From Selaginella tamariscina (lineage: Eukaryota; Streptophyta; Lycopodiopsida; Selaginellales; Selaginellaceae), in assembly GCA_003024785.1 (NCBI GenBank), contig PUQB01000373.1, positions 62,001 through 126,000 on the forward strand: a stretch of DNA of 64,000 nt, given 5' to 3'. A model generated the notes under the pieces. It was not told the origin of the DNA and made no database searches. It saw only the letters and a program-made list of their open reading frames with translations. Of this stretch, positions 44,439 through 56,850 are shown in pieces. Numbering within the stretch: position 1 is the stretch's first letter; each line of letters begins with the position of its first letter. The position numbers and the translations under genes are program-made.

Positions 44439-46372
44439 TTATTTTCTGTTTTCTTTTCTTAATAATATACTAGTTTATATACACATAAATTGTTATAATA
44501 AACACTTTAAAATGATAATTTAAAGGTATTATTTAACCATCATGGGGATCTAAGTAAGTAATTACTCAATTACTTATTATTTAATTAAACATTGAAAATT
44601 ATTGAGTTGTTGTGTTTAAATCATTATGGTTATATTTAATAATTGTGATAACCTTCGTATATATATCAGTTGTAGCTCTTAATGTAATATGCCTCATAAT
44701 TATTTTGTTATTTTATTATTTTGATATATTGAGTTATTATTTGTATGAGAGGGTTATTTTGTTTATTGTGTGCTAACATCATGATATGTACAATTTTATA
44801 TAATGTTTCATACATGTTTATATAATTTTATCTTGTTTAATGTTGTTAAGGGTCAAACATTGTGATGTATAATAATTTAAGATGTTGTACATAAATGTCA
44901 GTTATCCTTAGTATTAAAAATGATTAAAAAATGACATAATATGCCTAAAGTAATCTTTTAAATAACTATAACATTTCTTTTAACATAAATAAAGGAAACA
45001 TCTCTTTTCAAAAAACATAATATTATCTTTATTATATATCATATACATATATAATATATATAATATTACTAATAATTATTAAATTACTCATTAATTAATT
45101 AATCCATGTATAAAATGTTTTATGGTAGAGTAATTGATATAATTACAAATATATTAATAATCACTATAGCATTTGCTATTATTTATATTATTATTATTGT
45201 TATGATTTGAATTATTATTATTGTTATTATTATAATTGATTATGCTTTTAATTCTTATATTGTTATTATTATAATTTATTGTCATTGTCATTATTATTCA
45301 TAAATTTAATTTCGATTTAACTATTGTCCTTATTTTAATTATTAAATCTTATTCTATAGTTTATTATTATATTCATTATTATTGTTTTTTGTTTAAATAT
45401 TTGGTATTGTTATTACTTTTTATCCTTATGTTGTTATTTTAAATTATATTATTATTGTTATTTTAATTTTTTGTATTGTTGTTGTTTTTTTAAAATTTTA
45501 TTATTGTTATTATTTAATGATGTTAATGTAATTCATTATTATCATCATTATTTTAATTCTTATTATTATTATTTATATTTTAATTTAATTTTCATATTGT
45601 TGTTATTTAGATTTTTGTATTGTTATTGTTATTTTTATTCTTGTCATTATATAATGATATTAATGTAATTCATTATTATTATCATCATTTTAATTCTTCT
45701 TATAATTTTTTATTATTGTTTTATATTTTTATTTAATTCTTGATATTGTTGTTATTTAAATTGTTAGTATTGTACTTAAAATAATTTATTATATTGTTAA
45801 TATTATAATTATTATTGTTTTCTTATTTTAATTCTTAATATTGATTTTCTTCTTGTTTTTTGATGTTATTTATTTATTTTATTATGATTATATTAATTTT
45901 TCTTGCTTTTATTATTATTGTTGTTATTTTAATTTTTAATTATATAATTAATTAAACTTCATGCTTAATATTGCATAAATACATAATTTATTTTATGTAT
46001 AGTAAGTGAACGTTCAATATAAATTATATTAGTCTCATTTAGAAGAAAATATAAATCTACAGGAATGAAACATATATAAATAATGAAAAAGTTAAATTTA
46101 AAAAGATAAAAAAAAATTTAAAAAAAACACAAATCTGAGCACTTCAAATAAATAATTATAGAAAATGTTCATATTGTATTAACCAAGCTCTCACTTATAA
46201 ACAAGAACAATTAAAACCACATTTTAGCCGTACAACTAAACCTTAACGATAGACTTAAAAGCATAATTTTACAATAGAATAATTTACCATAACGACCTTA
46301 CTATTTCTGGACATAAAAAATTTACTTAATAAATAAACTTAATTTATTTTAAGTTTATTTGTTGCTATTTGC
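43334..46372. other. AT-rich gene desert
   Basis: 3 kb downstream of the kinase. 43400-43830 has ATACATACATA-type repeats. 44038-44350 is less AT-rich and includes a short rRNA-like word discussed under findings. From 44400 the sequence is extremely AT-rich. No convincing coding region on either strand. Confidence 0.65.
45165..45935. repeat. Degenerate ATT/TTG-rich trinucleotide tract
   Basis: About 770 bp dominated by TTATTATTATTGTT words on the plus strand. Within it a block (AATGATGTTAATGTAATTCA ...) recurs about 135 bp later (45516 and 45652). A 65-codon frame (45471-45668) is composition-driven and not taken as a gene. Confidence 0.85.
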
Positions 46373-47212
46373 TCATTTGTGCTTCTTGTGTTTGTGCTTG
46401 GTGTTGCTCTCCTTGTTGCTAGTCTTAGTGATTCCATTCTGCTTGTTGCTGGTCTTAGTGGTTCCATTCTGCTTGTTGCTGGTCTTAGTGGTTCCATTCT
46501 GCTTGTTGCTGGCCTTAGTGCTGCTCTCCTTGCTCGTCTTAATCTTGAATTGCTCAAAGCTTAGGGCCACTTTGGGGGCTGCTGATTTGTTGAATTCCCT
46601 GCGGAATTCCTTCAATTCCTTACTGCTTAACGAAGCATCAGAAATGGAGAAGAGCCTCATGAGGAGCGGAGCCAGAACGTGGGAGGTGCACACACCCTCG
46701 AGGCGTGGCGTGGTCTTGAACTTGGTTGAGGTAATGTCGAGCACCGTTTGACCATTGGGTGACACGAAAGAGTTGAGAAATAGGGCCTCCTCCTTGGTGA
46801 AGTAGACTGGCGACTCAAAGAGGCCAGTCGCAGTGGGAAGGAAGTAGTCCATCCTATCCTGAGCGTCCTTGCTATCCTTATAATCCATCAGGTCCCCCAA
46901 GTAGGACAAAAGCCTGAGGTAAAAATCCCTTTTCTCCAAGAGGGCCTTCTTGCAGGCTGAATGCTGCTCCTCGCCGTGGCTCCACTGAGAATAGAGCGCT
47001 TGAAATTTCTCGAACTCAGAATTGCCCTCCACCAGGATGGAGGCACGCCAAATTTCTTGGGTCAATGTCAACGGCGGATCTAGCGGGACGACTACCTCAC
47101 CTAGGGCAAAGCCCCGCTCGTGATACGACTCCACAAGCTCAAGGAGATTGCCTGCCTCCACATGTATCTCATCCGCCAGGGAAATCGTTCCAGGCCCCGA
47201 CTCGCACCACAT
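46373..47212 (-). CDS. Intact 279-codon protein of unknown function
   Basis: A single uninterrupted frame from ATG at 47212 (MWCESGPGTISLADEIHVEA). Residues 20-200 are globular-looking and helix-rich (TLTQEIWRASILVEG, LLSYLGDLMDYKDSKDAQDR, YFTKEEALFLNSFVSPNGQT). The C-terminal 70 residues are disordered and repetitive: KQNGTTKTSN occurs three times in tandem, ending HKHKKHK, probably nuclear. No family recognised. It is intronless and surrounded by AT-rich DNA; GC content is clearly higher than its flanks, which supports coding. A GATTAGGG-like TTAGGGTTAGGG word lies just upstream at 47222. Confidence 0.7.
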   Translation of the reverse strand: MWCESGPGTISLADEIHVEAGNLLELVESYHERGFALGEVVVPLDPPLTLTQEIWRASILVEGNSEFEKFQALYSQWSHGEEQHSACKKALLEKRDFYLRLLSYLGDLMDYKDSKDAQDRMDYFLPTATGLFESPVYFTKEEALFLNSFVSPNGQTVLDITSTKFKTTPRLEGVCTSHVLAPLLMRLFSISDASLSSKELKEFRREFNKSAAPKVALSFEQFKIKTSKESSTKASNKQNGTTKTSNKQNGTTKTSNKQNGITKTSNKESNTKHKHKKHK

Positions 47213-48557
47213 CCTAAGAAATTAGGGTTAGGGCCTGCGCCTTCTGATAATTATTAATCCTACAAGATTTGTATTTAGGTTAGGATTTATATACAGTATA
47301 TCTTACTATATTTAGATTTTAAAATATATTATGAAACGTTTATCTCTATGATAATAAATTAATTAAAATATATTATGATTATTTACCTTATTATTTTGTA
47401 GTATCACATGTGAATAATAAATGTTCTTTAGACGGTAGAAGTTTTAAAAAATGTATAAACTAAAAGTTATAACAGAATTATAATTATGCTGTTAAACTTG
47501 TAATCATAAGATATTTTAAAAGATATTGGAGTTAATTTTTAATATTGAAATATTATTTATATAAATTTTCTTTGTTTGTTGCATTACGATTCTATATAAG
47601 TATTCTTTTGTGTTTTTTTCCAAGACATGTTAAGTTTAAACGAATTTTACATAGGCGTATAGCACGCACATTAGATGCACTTCACATAAAGTACTATCGC
47701 ACTAGGTCCAATTTGAAAACGCAATCTAAAAAACAGGTTTGACAAGGGTTGACCAATGTAAAATTGGTTTTTAACATTGTTTTATTAACATGACCAAAAA
47801 AAGCTATGTAAAAATATTTACAATGTTTTTTTTTTTTTTTTTTGTAGAAAATGTACATTAGCTTTGTTTCATATTTTACTCAAAAATTAAAATCAAAGTA
47901 AATTCATATCAATTATGCTTTTTTAATTGTATGTGTTAGTTTTCTTTCTTGTATATATGACTTAATTGAATTACTTTCAAAATAAGCCATATATCAATAA
48001 AGTGGTAAAATAAGTTTTATTATTATATAAATATATATTCTTAGAATAATATTAAGATGAATCAATTAATTATTAAAAGATCTAATTAATATAATATATT
48101 AATTGATATTAATGTAAAGTATCTAGTACAACAAGATGCATCTTGTTATAATATTAAACATTACTTACAAGTTGTATTAACCTTCTCAAGCTTAAGAAGT
48201 GACTTTTATAATGGGATAAAATTTTATATGTCACTTCAAATAATGGTTTTACATAATAATTTATTTGTTTAACACATGAGTAAAACATTATACATATGAT
48301 GAAATATATAGTTATTAAGTGAGACTAGTCTCGTTGGAATACAAACATAATTTAATTATTTGCATTGACAAAATTATGGAATGTACAAATTTGGAAAATT
48401 AAAAATTACAAACAGCAATTGATAATTTAATTTTGTAGCATATGGTAATATAAGTCCATTCAATCTCCTAACAAGAAGCATCTCATGACACGACAAATAA
48501 TTTATTTTCTTTTAGTAAGTTGGACACAAATACATGTCATGCAAACAAGTAAACGTA
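47213..48557. other. AT-rich spacer before the chromovirus
   Basis: 1.3 kb, with a T17 run at 47827-47843 and otherwise low-complexity AT-rich DNA. A 65-codon frame at 47545-47742 has no recognisable motif. No gene seen. Confidence 0.6.
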
Positions 48558-48562
48558 CATTA

Positions 48563-48974
48563 TGTCACGACCCGATACAGGATACGGATTATAAGATATG
48601 CCTATAGGATATACCTACAATATATGCTTGCAGGATATTCCTACAGGATATGCCTACAGGATATCTTATAAGATATACCTATAGGATATGCCTATAGGAT
48701 ATATTACAAATATGCCTAAAGGATAAGGGTTATTATTTTTAGCTCATGACCAGATTAGACTCATGACAAGATTAGCTTGGAGTTGTGAGTATAAAATCTC
48801 TGACCTAATTGTTGTATAATCGATTACTATCAACACCAGTCTTTTTACGATCAATCTTGTCTTGTCTTATTCCTAGTTCCTAATTCCTATCTTGCTCCAT
48901 GTCCTACTTCTGAGTCAAGCTTCCTTGTTCTTGGAATCCTGTTCACTTCCTTGTTTCTGGATCGTGGCTTGACA
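48563..48974 (+). mobile_element. 5' LTR of the chromovirus
   Basis: 412 bp, TGTCACGACCCG to TGGCTTGACA. The first 150 bp is a degenerate minisatellite of GGATATGCCTATA-type units of about 16-17 bp. The 3' half is a TCTTGTCTTGT and CCTAGTTCC-rich pyrimidine region. It differs from the 3' LTR in length by about 50 bp, mostly in these repeats. Confidence 0.9.
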
Positions 48975-49071
48975 GTTTGATAGTAACTGCTTTCATAGCT
49001 TTCTGATTTCTAACTACTTTTTTTTCCTTGATTCTTCTCCTTCATTTTCCTCCTTTTTTCTTTCATAGATT

Positions 49072-50050
49072 ATGGCCGATTTTGAGCAATTTCAATGCGA
49101 GTACCAAATATTATTCATGAGTTGGCCACTTTGCGCCAAGTTGGTCACATATCTGCAAGGTTCCACCAATGTGGCGCATGCAACTACTGATGCATCCTCC
49201 AAGGCTGTTGCACAGGCTCTCTCTCAAGCATCCGTGGTTTCCTCTCCATCAAACACTTCTTCGAAGCCAAAGATCAGCATGCCGGAAAAGTTCAATGGCA
49301 ATCGTGTTGATTTCCAAGGGTTCCTGAATTAGATCAGGCTTTTGATCCGCATGCAACCATGCCGGTACTCGACTGATGCACAAAAGGTTGGCCTTTTGAC
49401 ATCCCTACTAGTTGGATCTCCACGGGCTTGGGTTGCCCCTTTGCTGGAGTGTGACAACCCATTGATGGAAGATTTTGAAGGTTTCGTGGCTGCCTTTGAA
49501 GCTTGCTTTGGAGATCTCGATAAGTATCGTTCCGCATGCACGAAGTTACGAAAGCTTAGACAAAGATCTCGATCAGCTTCCGTCTATGCATCCGAATTTC
49601 AGTAATTTTGCACGAACATTCCATGGGACGAGACTGCATTGATTGAACACTTCCGTTTTGGGTTGAGGGATGACGTGAAGGACCTTCTCCTTACGTTACT
49701 GGATGCCCAAACATTAGTGGAGATTATGCAACAGGCCGTTCGCTGCAACAACCGCTTGTTCGAGCGTCGTCAGGAAAAATCCCGTCAACAGTTCCTACAA
49801 ACCAATCCTGCAATTGTGGTATATACTCCTGCGACACCTTTTGGAATAGTTCCTATGGAGGTTGAGAAATACAAGCGTGGCTCACTTTTCGCTGCTGAGA
49901 AGTAACATTGCCGCAATGAGAATCTATGTTTGTATTGTGGTGAAGCAAGACCCAAGGCGGCGGAATGTCCTATTAAAGCCAGGAAGTTCAAAACGCGTGA
50001 AGTTGAAGCTGAAGTTCAGTCAGAAAACTTCAATGTTCATTTCGTTTAGG
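49072..50050 (+). pseudogene. Chromovirus gag (capsid), interrupted
   Basis: Begins MADFEQFQCEYQ. The retrotransposon gag core (KVGLLTSLLVGSPRAWVAPL and FVAAFEACFGDLDKYR) is clear. A zinc knuckle remnant CLYCGEA...ECPIK lies at about 49924; its His position is not conserved. In-frame stops at about 49330, 49604, 49903 and 50048. Confidence 0.85.
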
Positions 50051-50060
50051 AGCCACGAAG

Positions 50061-50606
50061 TTGGACATAGGTGCAGGCTCTATTGGTGCTGCTCATACTA
50101 TTTCATCACTCAAGTTTCCTGTACACATTCATCTCAATAATCAAGACCTCAAGGAGTTTGCCCTGTTAGACACTGGTGCAAATACATGCTTCATGAATGT
50201 CACTTTTGCAACTCAACATGGCATTCCGGTGGTAAAGTTCAAGCGTGCAGTTCCTGTAGAGGTGGCCGATGGTCATTTGATTGCTTCTAGCATAGTTACC
50301 CATGCTACCAAACCTCTCTCTTGCAGTCATGGCGCATTTAACTGTTTGATTTCCTTCAACTTGATTAAGACTCGGTCGACTCTCATCATTTTAGGCATGC
50401 CATGGTTCATTGTTGCAAATCCTCAGATCGACTGGAGGTCTAGGACGCTCATGTTTTCCTCTTCGGCAACCAGGATTAATCTTGTACCTTCCTGTGTACA
50501 TGATACATCCTTAGTGTCTGAGGCAGTACAAGCTATAGGATTCATCCAGGCGATGAGTGGAAGACTGCCTTTCGTACAAGGTATGGACACTTCGAGTACA
50601 CGATGA
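50061..50606 (+). pseudogene. Chromovirus aspartic protease region
   Basis: FALLDTGANTCFMNVTFA carries the DTGA active-site motif, followed by ILGMPWFIVANPQIDWRS, the typical downstream landmark. The frame then runs across the deletion junction near 50540 and stops at 50606. Confidence 0.85.
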
Positions 50607-51740
50607 TGCCTTTCGGACTTACCAATGCCCTAGCCGTGTTCCAACACATGGTGAATGACATCTTTCATGACTTCTTGGACCAGTTTGTGGTAATTTACCT
50701 CGATGACATTTTGATTTTCTCCAAGGACTAGGCAGCTCATGACAAGCATGTACAACTAGTTCTACATAGGCTTCACGAGCATGGCCTGTATGTGAAGTTG
50801 GAGAAGTGTTTATTCGACAGGGATACTATGGAGTTCTTGGGCTACATCGTCTCTCCTACTGGCGTTTCTATGGACATGCACAAGGTGAAAACTATTGCGG
50901 AGTGGGAGAGGCCCAAGTCCGTATGAGATGTACAATGTTTCCTTGGCTTTGCAAACTTCTATAGGCGTTTCATATAGGACTTCTCCAAAGCGTGTACTTC
51001 CACTGACGGAACTCACCAAGTGTTCTCTTGGTCCGACAAGGTGGAACATGCATTCATAATATTTAAGGACGTCTTCACAATAGCTCCGATTTTAGTACAT
51101 CCTGATCCTTCTCGTCCCTTCTTCGTTGAAGTAGATGTCTCGGATTTTGCAATAGGATCTGTTCTATCACAAGTTGGAGAAGACAAGTTGCTTCATCTTA
51201 TAGCTTTTCACTCTTGTAAATTCCTTTTGACGGAAATCAATTACGAGATTCATGATAAGGAACTCAAGGCCATTATGGATTTGTTCGAGGAGTGGCAGCA
51301 TTTCCTGGAAGGTGCTGCACATCCTGTACAAGTTCTTACGGATCACAAGAACCTGGAGTATTTTCAAACGGCTCAAGTTCTCAGTCGGCGACAGGCTAGG
51401 TGGGCGGAGTTCCTATCACGTTTTGATTTCGTCATCATTTACAGACCTGGTTTTCAAAATGACAAGGCGGATGCATTGTCTAGGCGCTCTTACCTTGCAC
51501 CAACTCCGGGCGATCCTGCATATGACTGTCAAAAGCAAGTGTTGTTGGGTCCTGATCAACTTCGGCTTGTAGCACTACAAGTTCATCAGGCTCCAGTAGA
51601 TTCCACACTCCTACAGGACATCTGTTTGCAGTTGGCTATAGACGACTTGGCAAGAAATGTGTTTTCACACATTAGTCCTAACATCGCAAGTTCCTCTTCC
51701 TTTAGTTCCTGTACAGACTACAAGTTGTTTGCTATATAGG
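50540..51740 (+). pseudogene. Chromovirus reverse transcriptase / RNase H, deleted
   Basis: The fingers and first palm motifs are absent; the sequence resumes in the palm with [13 protein letters not shown] and the catalytic YLDDILIFS near 50696. Stops interrupt the thumb at about 50730, 50925 and 50976. RNase H reads in one frame from 51020 (FFVEVDVSDFAIGSVLSQ, ELKAIMDLFEEWQHFLEG, VLTDHKNLEYF) to about 51500, ending KADALSRRSY. Roughly 100 or more residues are missing between protease and palm. Confidence 0.88.
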
Positions 51741-52520
51741 ACGGACTCCTATACCGGGAAGGTCTCCTGTACGTTCCTGTTGGTGTTTGAAGGACTTGTG
51801 TGGTACAGGATTGTCATGATACCCTGGCTACAGGACATTTTGGTGTGGCCAAGACAGTTGAGTTGGTGATTCGCAACTATTTGTGGTTTGGGTTGCGAGG
51901 TTTTGTGGACAAGTTTGTACGGAGTTGTGACACCTACAATAGGTCGAAGATGCCTCGTCATGCGCCCTTTGGTCTTCTTCGTCCTCTTCCTGTTCCTTCT
52001 GCTCCTTGGAGATCCATTTCTATGGATTTCCTCACAGATCTTCCTCCTTGTGGATTTGATGCAGTTCTTGTGGTGGTTGACCGTTTCACCAAACAGGCTC
52101 ATTTCCTATCATGTCACAAGACTTCTACATGCCAGACAACCGCTGAGTTGGTGATCTGCAAAGTATTTTAAAACCATGGTCTTCTTGAGAGCATTGTTTC
52201 TAATCGAGGCCCAGAATTCATGTTCAAGTTTTGGCGAGAATTTCTCTAGAATCTACAAGTTAAAGTGGACCTTTCTTCAGGATATCATTCACAAACTAAT
52301 GGGCAGTCAGAACGCATGATTCAGACCTTGGAGCAATATCTTCGCTGCTTCATCAGTTACCAACAGGACAACTGGTTGGACCTTTTTTCAAGGCAGAGTT
52401 TGCCTACAACAACTCCGTTCACGCATCAACAGGCCCGACACCTTTCTTTGCTCTTATAGGCTACCATCCATGTTTTGACTTTGCTCTTCCTGCTTCTCCT
52501 TCTTTAGCTCCTACAGTACA
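51740..52520 (+). pseudogene. Chromovirus integrase, interrupted
   Basis: The zinc-binding module is damaged (HDTLATGHFG, then CDTYNR with Tyr in place of the second Cys). The catalytic core shows D in SMDFLTDLPP, N in place of the second Asp (VSNRGPEF) and E in GQSERMIQTLEQY. Stops lie near 51789, 52170, 52247 and 52459. The substitutions are mostly G-to-A or C-to-T. Confidence 0.87.
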
Positions 52521-52862
52521 GGATCGTCTCCAGCATTTCGTCAAGTACATGAGGATCTGCGGGTTCATCTTCAGCAGGCACAAGAACAGTACAAGCGTCA
52601 TGCTGATGCTCATCGTCAACCGACACCTACATACAAGATTGGTGATCGTGTGTGGCTTCTTCGTTGGCATATTCGCACCAACAGGCCTTCTTCTAAATTG
52701 GATTTTCAACGATTGGGCCGTTACAGGATTGCAGTTGAGGTCAATCCTGTAGCTTTCCGACTCGATTTACCATATATGGTGAAACTTCATCTTGTGTTTC
52801 ACACCTCTTTGTTGGAGCCGTATCATCTTTCTTCTCTTCTTGGTCGTGCTTCTTCTTCTCCC

Positions 52863-53090
52863 CCTCCTATGGTCATTGACGGTGAACCTGAGTACGAAGT
52901 TGCAGCCATCCTTGATTCTCGTCTTCATTGTCACCAACTTCAATACTTGGTGGATTGGAAAAGTTATTTACCTACCGATCTCACTTGGGAACCTGCATCC
53001 AACTTACTACATACTTCTTCTAAAATTGTTGCTTTCCATCGGCGTTATCCGGTTAAACCAGGTCCCAAGACTTGTGGAACTCGTCCTTAG
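52863..53090 (+). pseudogene. Chromodomain at the C-terminus of pol
   Basis: EYEVAAILDSRLHCHQLQYL, then VDWKSYLPTDLTWEPASNLL, is a chromodomain, used by chromoviruses to target heterochromatin. This assigns the element to the chromovirus branch of Ty3/gypsy. Confidence 0.88.
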
Positions 53091-53101
53091 GGAAGAAGTG
53101 C

Positions 53102-53562
53102 TGTCACAACCCGATACAGGATACGGGTTACAGGATATGCTTATAGGATATACCTACAGGATATGCCTGCAGAATATTCCTACAGGATATGCCTATAGGA
53201 TATTCCTACAGGATATGCATGCAGGATATTCCTACATGATATACCTATAGGATATACTATAGGATATGCCTAGAGGATAAGGGTCACTATTTTTAGCTCA
53301 TGACCAGATTAGCTTAGAGTTGTTTATAAAAGCTTTGACCTAATTATTGTACAATCAGTTACTATCAACACCAATCTTTCTACGATCAATCTTGTCTTGT
53401 CTTGTTCTTATCTTGTCTTGCTCCTTGCCTCCTGCTCTTGTTTTGTTCCTGGTTCCTAGTTCCTGTCTTGCTCCCTGTCCTACTCCTTGTCCTGCTTCTG
53501 AGTCAAGCTTCTTTGTTCTCGGAATCCTGCTCACTTCCTTGTTTCTGGATCGTGGCTTGACA
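53102..53562 (+). mobile_element. 3' LTR of the chromovirus
   Basis: 461 bp, TGTCACAACCCG to TGGCTTGACA. It carries more GGATATGCC units than the 5' LTR and an expanded CTTGTCTTG/CCTGCTCC tract. The CG-to-CA change at position 7 relative to the 5' LTR fits cytosine deamination. Confidence 0.9.
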
Positions 53563-53567
53563 CATTA

Positions 53568-54059
53568 GGCATACTAAATATAAGATCTTTGAGAAGCGTT
53601 ATTTGTTTGTGGTGACTACAAAATGCAGAAGCCTTTGTTGCAATCTATCATACCAATTTCCCAATGTTTACTTGTTCCTCCCCACAACTTCTCAAAATTA
53701 AACAGCTATTGTGTTAAAGGTGTGTTTTCAATTTGACAAACATATCCTTAAACTTTTGGTCACATGGGGCCCCATTCTAAAAATAACAGTAAGAAGTTAT
53801 ATTTGAAAATAATGTTTGTAGTTTGTGATTGTAACAAATGGTGAGAGAAATTATATTTTGTTTAACTATTATTGTTGTTATTTATAACAAGTATATGTGT
53901 TTTGGGAGTATGAAGGTGTAAATAAGATAAAATAACATATTATTTTTAATTTGATATGTTTTTTAAATAGGACTTATATTTGTTACTTATTTGAGTACTA
54001 TGTTTTAGTTCCAAGTTTATTATTTACATATATCTTTTAGTTATGTTAGGTTTTTAGGT
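53568..54059. other. AT-rich spacer between two transposons
   Basis: About 490 bp, no coding frame. It may be the 5' part of the CACTA-like element or the DNA that the chromovirus entered. No CACTA terminal repeat recognised. Confidence 0.5.
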
Positions 54060-56850
54060 ATGGCACATGCGAACAAGGTGATTTGTCAATGCAAACTATG
54101 TCATGACTTGAATTTGGTTCCTAGACCAACAAGGGATTATCACAGAAAGTGCGACAAACAGTTGTTGCATGTAGAAAAAGGTTTATAAATGTTTATAGGA
54201 TTTGTAAATGTCAACTTTGTAAAGCTAGAAATCATGAACTAGGTGAGGTGCAATATTCTAGAACAAGATATGGGCAGCATTTGGTTCTGTGAAGGTTAAA
54301 AGAAAAATACTTCAATTTGCAAGTAGGGGGTTCCTTACAGCAAAAAACACAAGTTCCATTTACAACGAAGAAACACAAGAAACATTGCCGAATAGAGGGG
54401 AGAATGAAATAGATGATGGCGTGCATGTCAAGGTGTGTATGGAGCCACTACCACAACAAACTGTAGTACAGAATCCATTTGATGATCCAGACTTTGATAC
54501 AGCTGCATCCACAAAAAGGATTGTTGACATGAATGATGCTATTTTATTCTCTATTCTAAACCTTGCAAGTTTGTTTGAACAACACAGAGCACATGAAGCA
54601 TTAGCTAATGAAGTCTACAAGTTGCTTTTCAAGGAAGATGGACTTGCATCATTAAATAGCTGGTCATAAGGTTCCAACTAGTGTGACAACTATGAACCGA
54701 GACTTGGGAGCTCTAGAGGTTGACAGATATGTAGTGTGCTACCATAAGGATGACAAGCAGTATATATTTCTAAAAATTAAAGACAATGGAGCTCAAGTCA
54801 CTAAAGCAAACCGGGTGTCATGTGTTCATGTTTAAACATCTGCAAGGACGCCAAAGCAGTTCATGTACATCCCTCTTGGAGCTAGGCTTCATATGCTAGT
54901 GTCAACAAGAACAGTAGCTTGGAGTTTCCTACATCCATGGCGAGAGAAAGGATTGTCTTGGAAAACATACGCATGAGCAACCTTCAAAAATGCAAGAGTT
55001 TGGCACGGTAGCAATTGGCGTGAGTATCAATCATTTTTCACTTCATGTGTACAGTGGAAACTTCCATAACAATGTCCCACTCACAAGACAATGTTCCATT
55101 GATGGCCAACTAAACACAACATTGTTGCTACACGTTCAAAGAATGGAAGCATGACTTGCTTTGTTTGTGGTAACATCTTCAGTACTCTTGGGCATACGTA
55201 GAGGGTGATCCCAAAAACCTTTGCCATGATCATTTGTTCGGACAAGTTTTAGGCCACAAGTACAAGAATAAGGAGCACCATGTCTTTGAACATTTAGGGG
55301 GTAAACTGTGGTAAGAATGCAATTACAGAGGTTAAACACATGGTTCTGCCAGTTATGTTGTTTACAATTAAAGATCTTCCAGATGGTCCTGACAAGTATA
55401 ATCTTTCTAGTTGCGGAGTTGACCGATCTGTTTGTCAAAGGAACTCTAGTTCAGTATGCAGTTGACGTCCCCAATTTGCAACTTGACAAATATTTCAACT
55501 TATGTGTATTGACGCTTGTTGTTGTTGGAGACCATCTAGCTCAATGTGATATTACAAAACTATCACAAGATACATTTTCACTTTCCAAACTTTTTCTTTT
55601 TTAATCTTATATAATAGGCGGACTTTTACCCCCTTGATATTGTCATGTACATTGTGAAAATGGAGGCAAGTTTGAGAGGAACAAAGGAGAAGAGACACAA
55701 AGAGAGACATGTGTTTGTGGATCAACAGAATTATATATGGTTTGGTCACTACACTATGCTTTCAAAATTATTGGAGATTGTATTATAGACATAATGCATC
55801 ACTTAGCTCTGGGAGTTCTAAAGAAGGCACATGAAAGTTGTTGGAAGAGATCTCTTCACAAACTTCTAAAAGATATTTTAACAATCAGGTTGGAGACTGC
55901 TTTGGAGTATGGAGCACCTTGAAATATATTGACTATGATGGATTACTTCTTACTACATGATGGGAAAAGTTTGTTGCATTGTATTGCAAAGGAGGAGCTC
56001 CAAGTAATTTTGTTTACATTCAGAAGTTATAAATGTAACATACATGTCTATGTAGATGGTTACGTATGTGTTCCAACACAAACTTTAGCAAAGAACATAT
56101 GTCTGTTTAGCAAGCACACATGTTGGGATGAGTTCGTTAGCAAAGGTATAGCCATTGGAAGGTCTACCAAGAGATAGGTATCAAAGGAGGAAAAAGAAGC
56201 TTTAGCAGCGTTTGTATGAGTTGTCATCTAAGACCATAGAAAAGTACTCATTGGTACTTGTAGCTGACACGGTCTTTAGTGAGGGGACTACAATGTGAAG
56301 CTTCAGACAATTTGCTTGAGTACATTGTGAAGCTGGAGTTTATATTCACAACAAAAGTTAGTACATGGATGGTTATGTTCTTTGCAGGCGAGTACATGTG
56401 GTATAGTGTAGTGGATGGAGAAGTTGAGGTTGACACTGCTACCGGGATGAAAATTCTGCACAAAGAAGTTGAAGGATTTGATTATAGCAACATTCTGCCA
56501 GTGTCCAAGATACTTAAAGAAATGTGTGTGCTGCCTTGTCATGATGGTAAGAGACCAGGATATAAAATTGCAATGGAGACAAGAATAGCTAAATTGCCAA
56601 AGGCGTTGTTGAAGCTTGGTAAACCTGGCATTGTTCCAATCTAGCCTAGAAATGGAGAAGTTGTGGAGATGTACGCTCCCATCGGTGAAAATTGGTACGC
56701 TCTTATTGACACTGTTAATGTTGAAGACGAACAAGTATATATGACGTGGTTGCAAGCACAACAATAGGTTCTTATTGAAAATTATAAGGAGAAAAAACCA
56801 TATGAATAAGAAAGCATTATCAAGGTCATTCCTTGCATGGAGGCAAGATG
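54060..56850 (+). pseudogene. TNP2-like (CACTA, Transposase_21) transposase, decayed
   Basis: Starts MAHANKVICQCKLCHDLNLV, a CxCxxC module repeated at about 54200 (ICKCQLCKARNHELG). Then come DAILFSILNLASLFEQHRAH, VPTSVTTMNRDLGALEVDRY, TPKQFMYIPLGARLHMLVST near 54850, LVVVGDHLAQCDITKL near 55510, IIDIMHHLALGVLKKAHESC near 55775, YVDGYVCVPTQTLAKNICLF near 56050, and a C-terminal part GEVVEMYAPIGENWYALIDT near 56660. The order of segments fits the TNP2 transposases of En/Spm elements, which cut CACTA termini. More than ten stops and frame changes are present. A minus-strand frame at 55136-55438 is a shadow. Confidence 0.72.

Larger units (their letters stand above)
48558..53567 (+). mobile_element. 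Ty3/gypsy chromovirus, complete but decayed
   Basis: Two LTRs (48563-48974 and 53102-53562) flanked by the 5-bp target duplication CATTA (48558-48562 and 53563-53567). The internal region runs gag, protease, reverse transcriptase, RNase H, integrase, chromodomain in order on the plus strand. Many stops and frameshifts are present, several of the C-to-T type expected from methylated cytosines. A large piece of the reverse transcriptase is missing near 50540. No standard primer-binding site is evident after the 5' LTR (GTTTGATAGTAACTGC). It cannot move on its own. Confidence 0.93.

Noticed and set aside
45471-45668. Tyr/Phe-rich 65-codon frame
   Set aside because: Produced by the ATT/TTG-rich repeat composition.
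55136-55438. 100-codon minus-strand ORF
   Set aside because: It lies antisense to the TNP2 relic, and its product has no recognisable motif; the plus strand reads as transposase on both sides.
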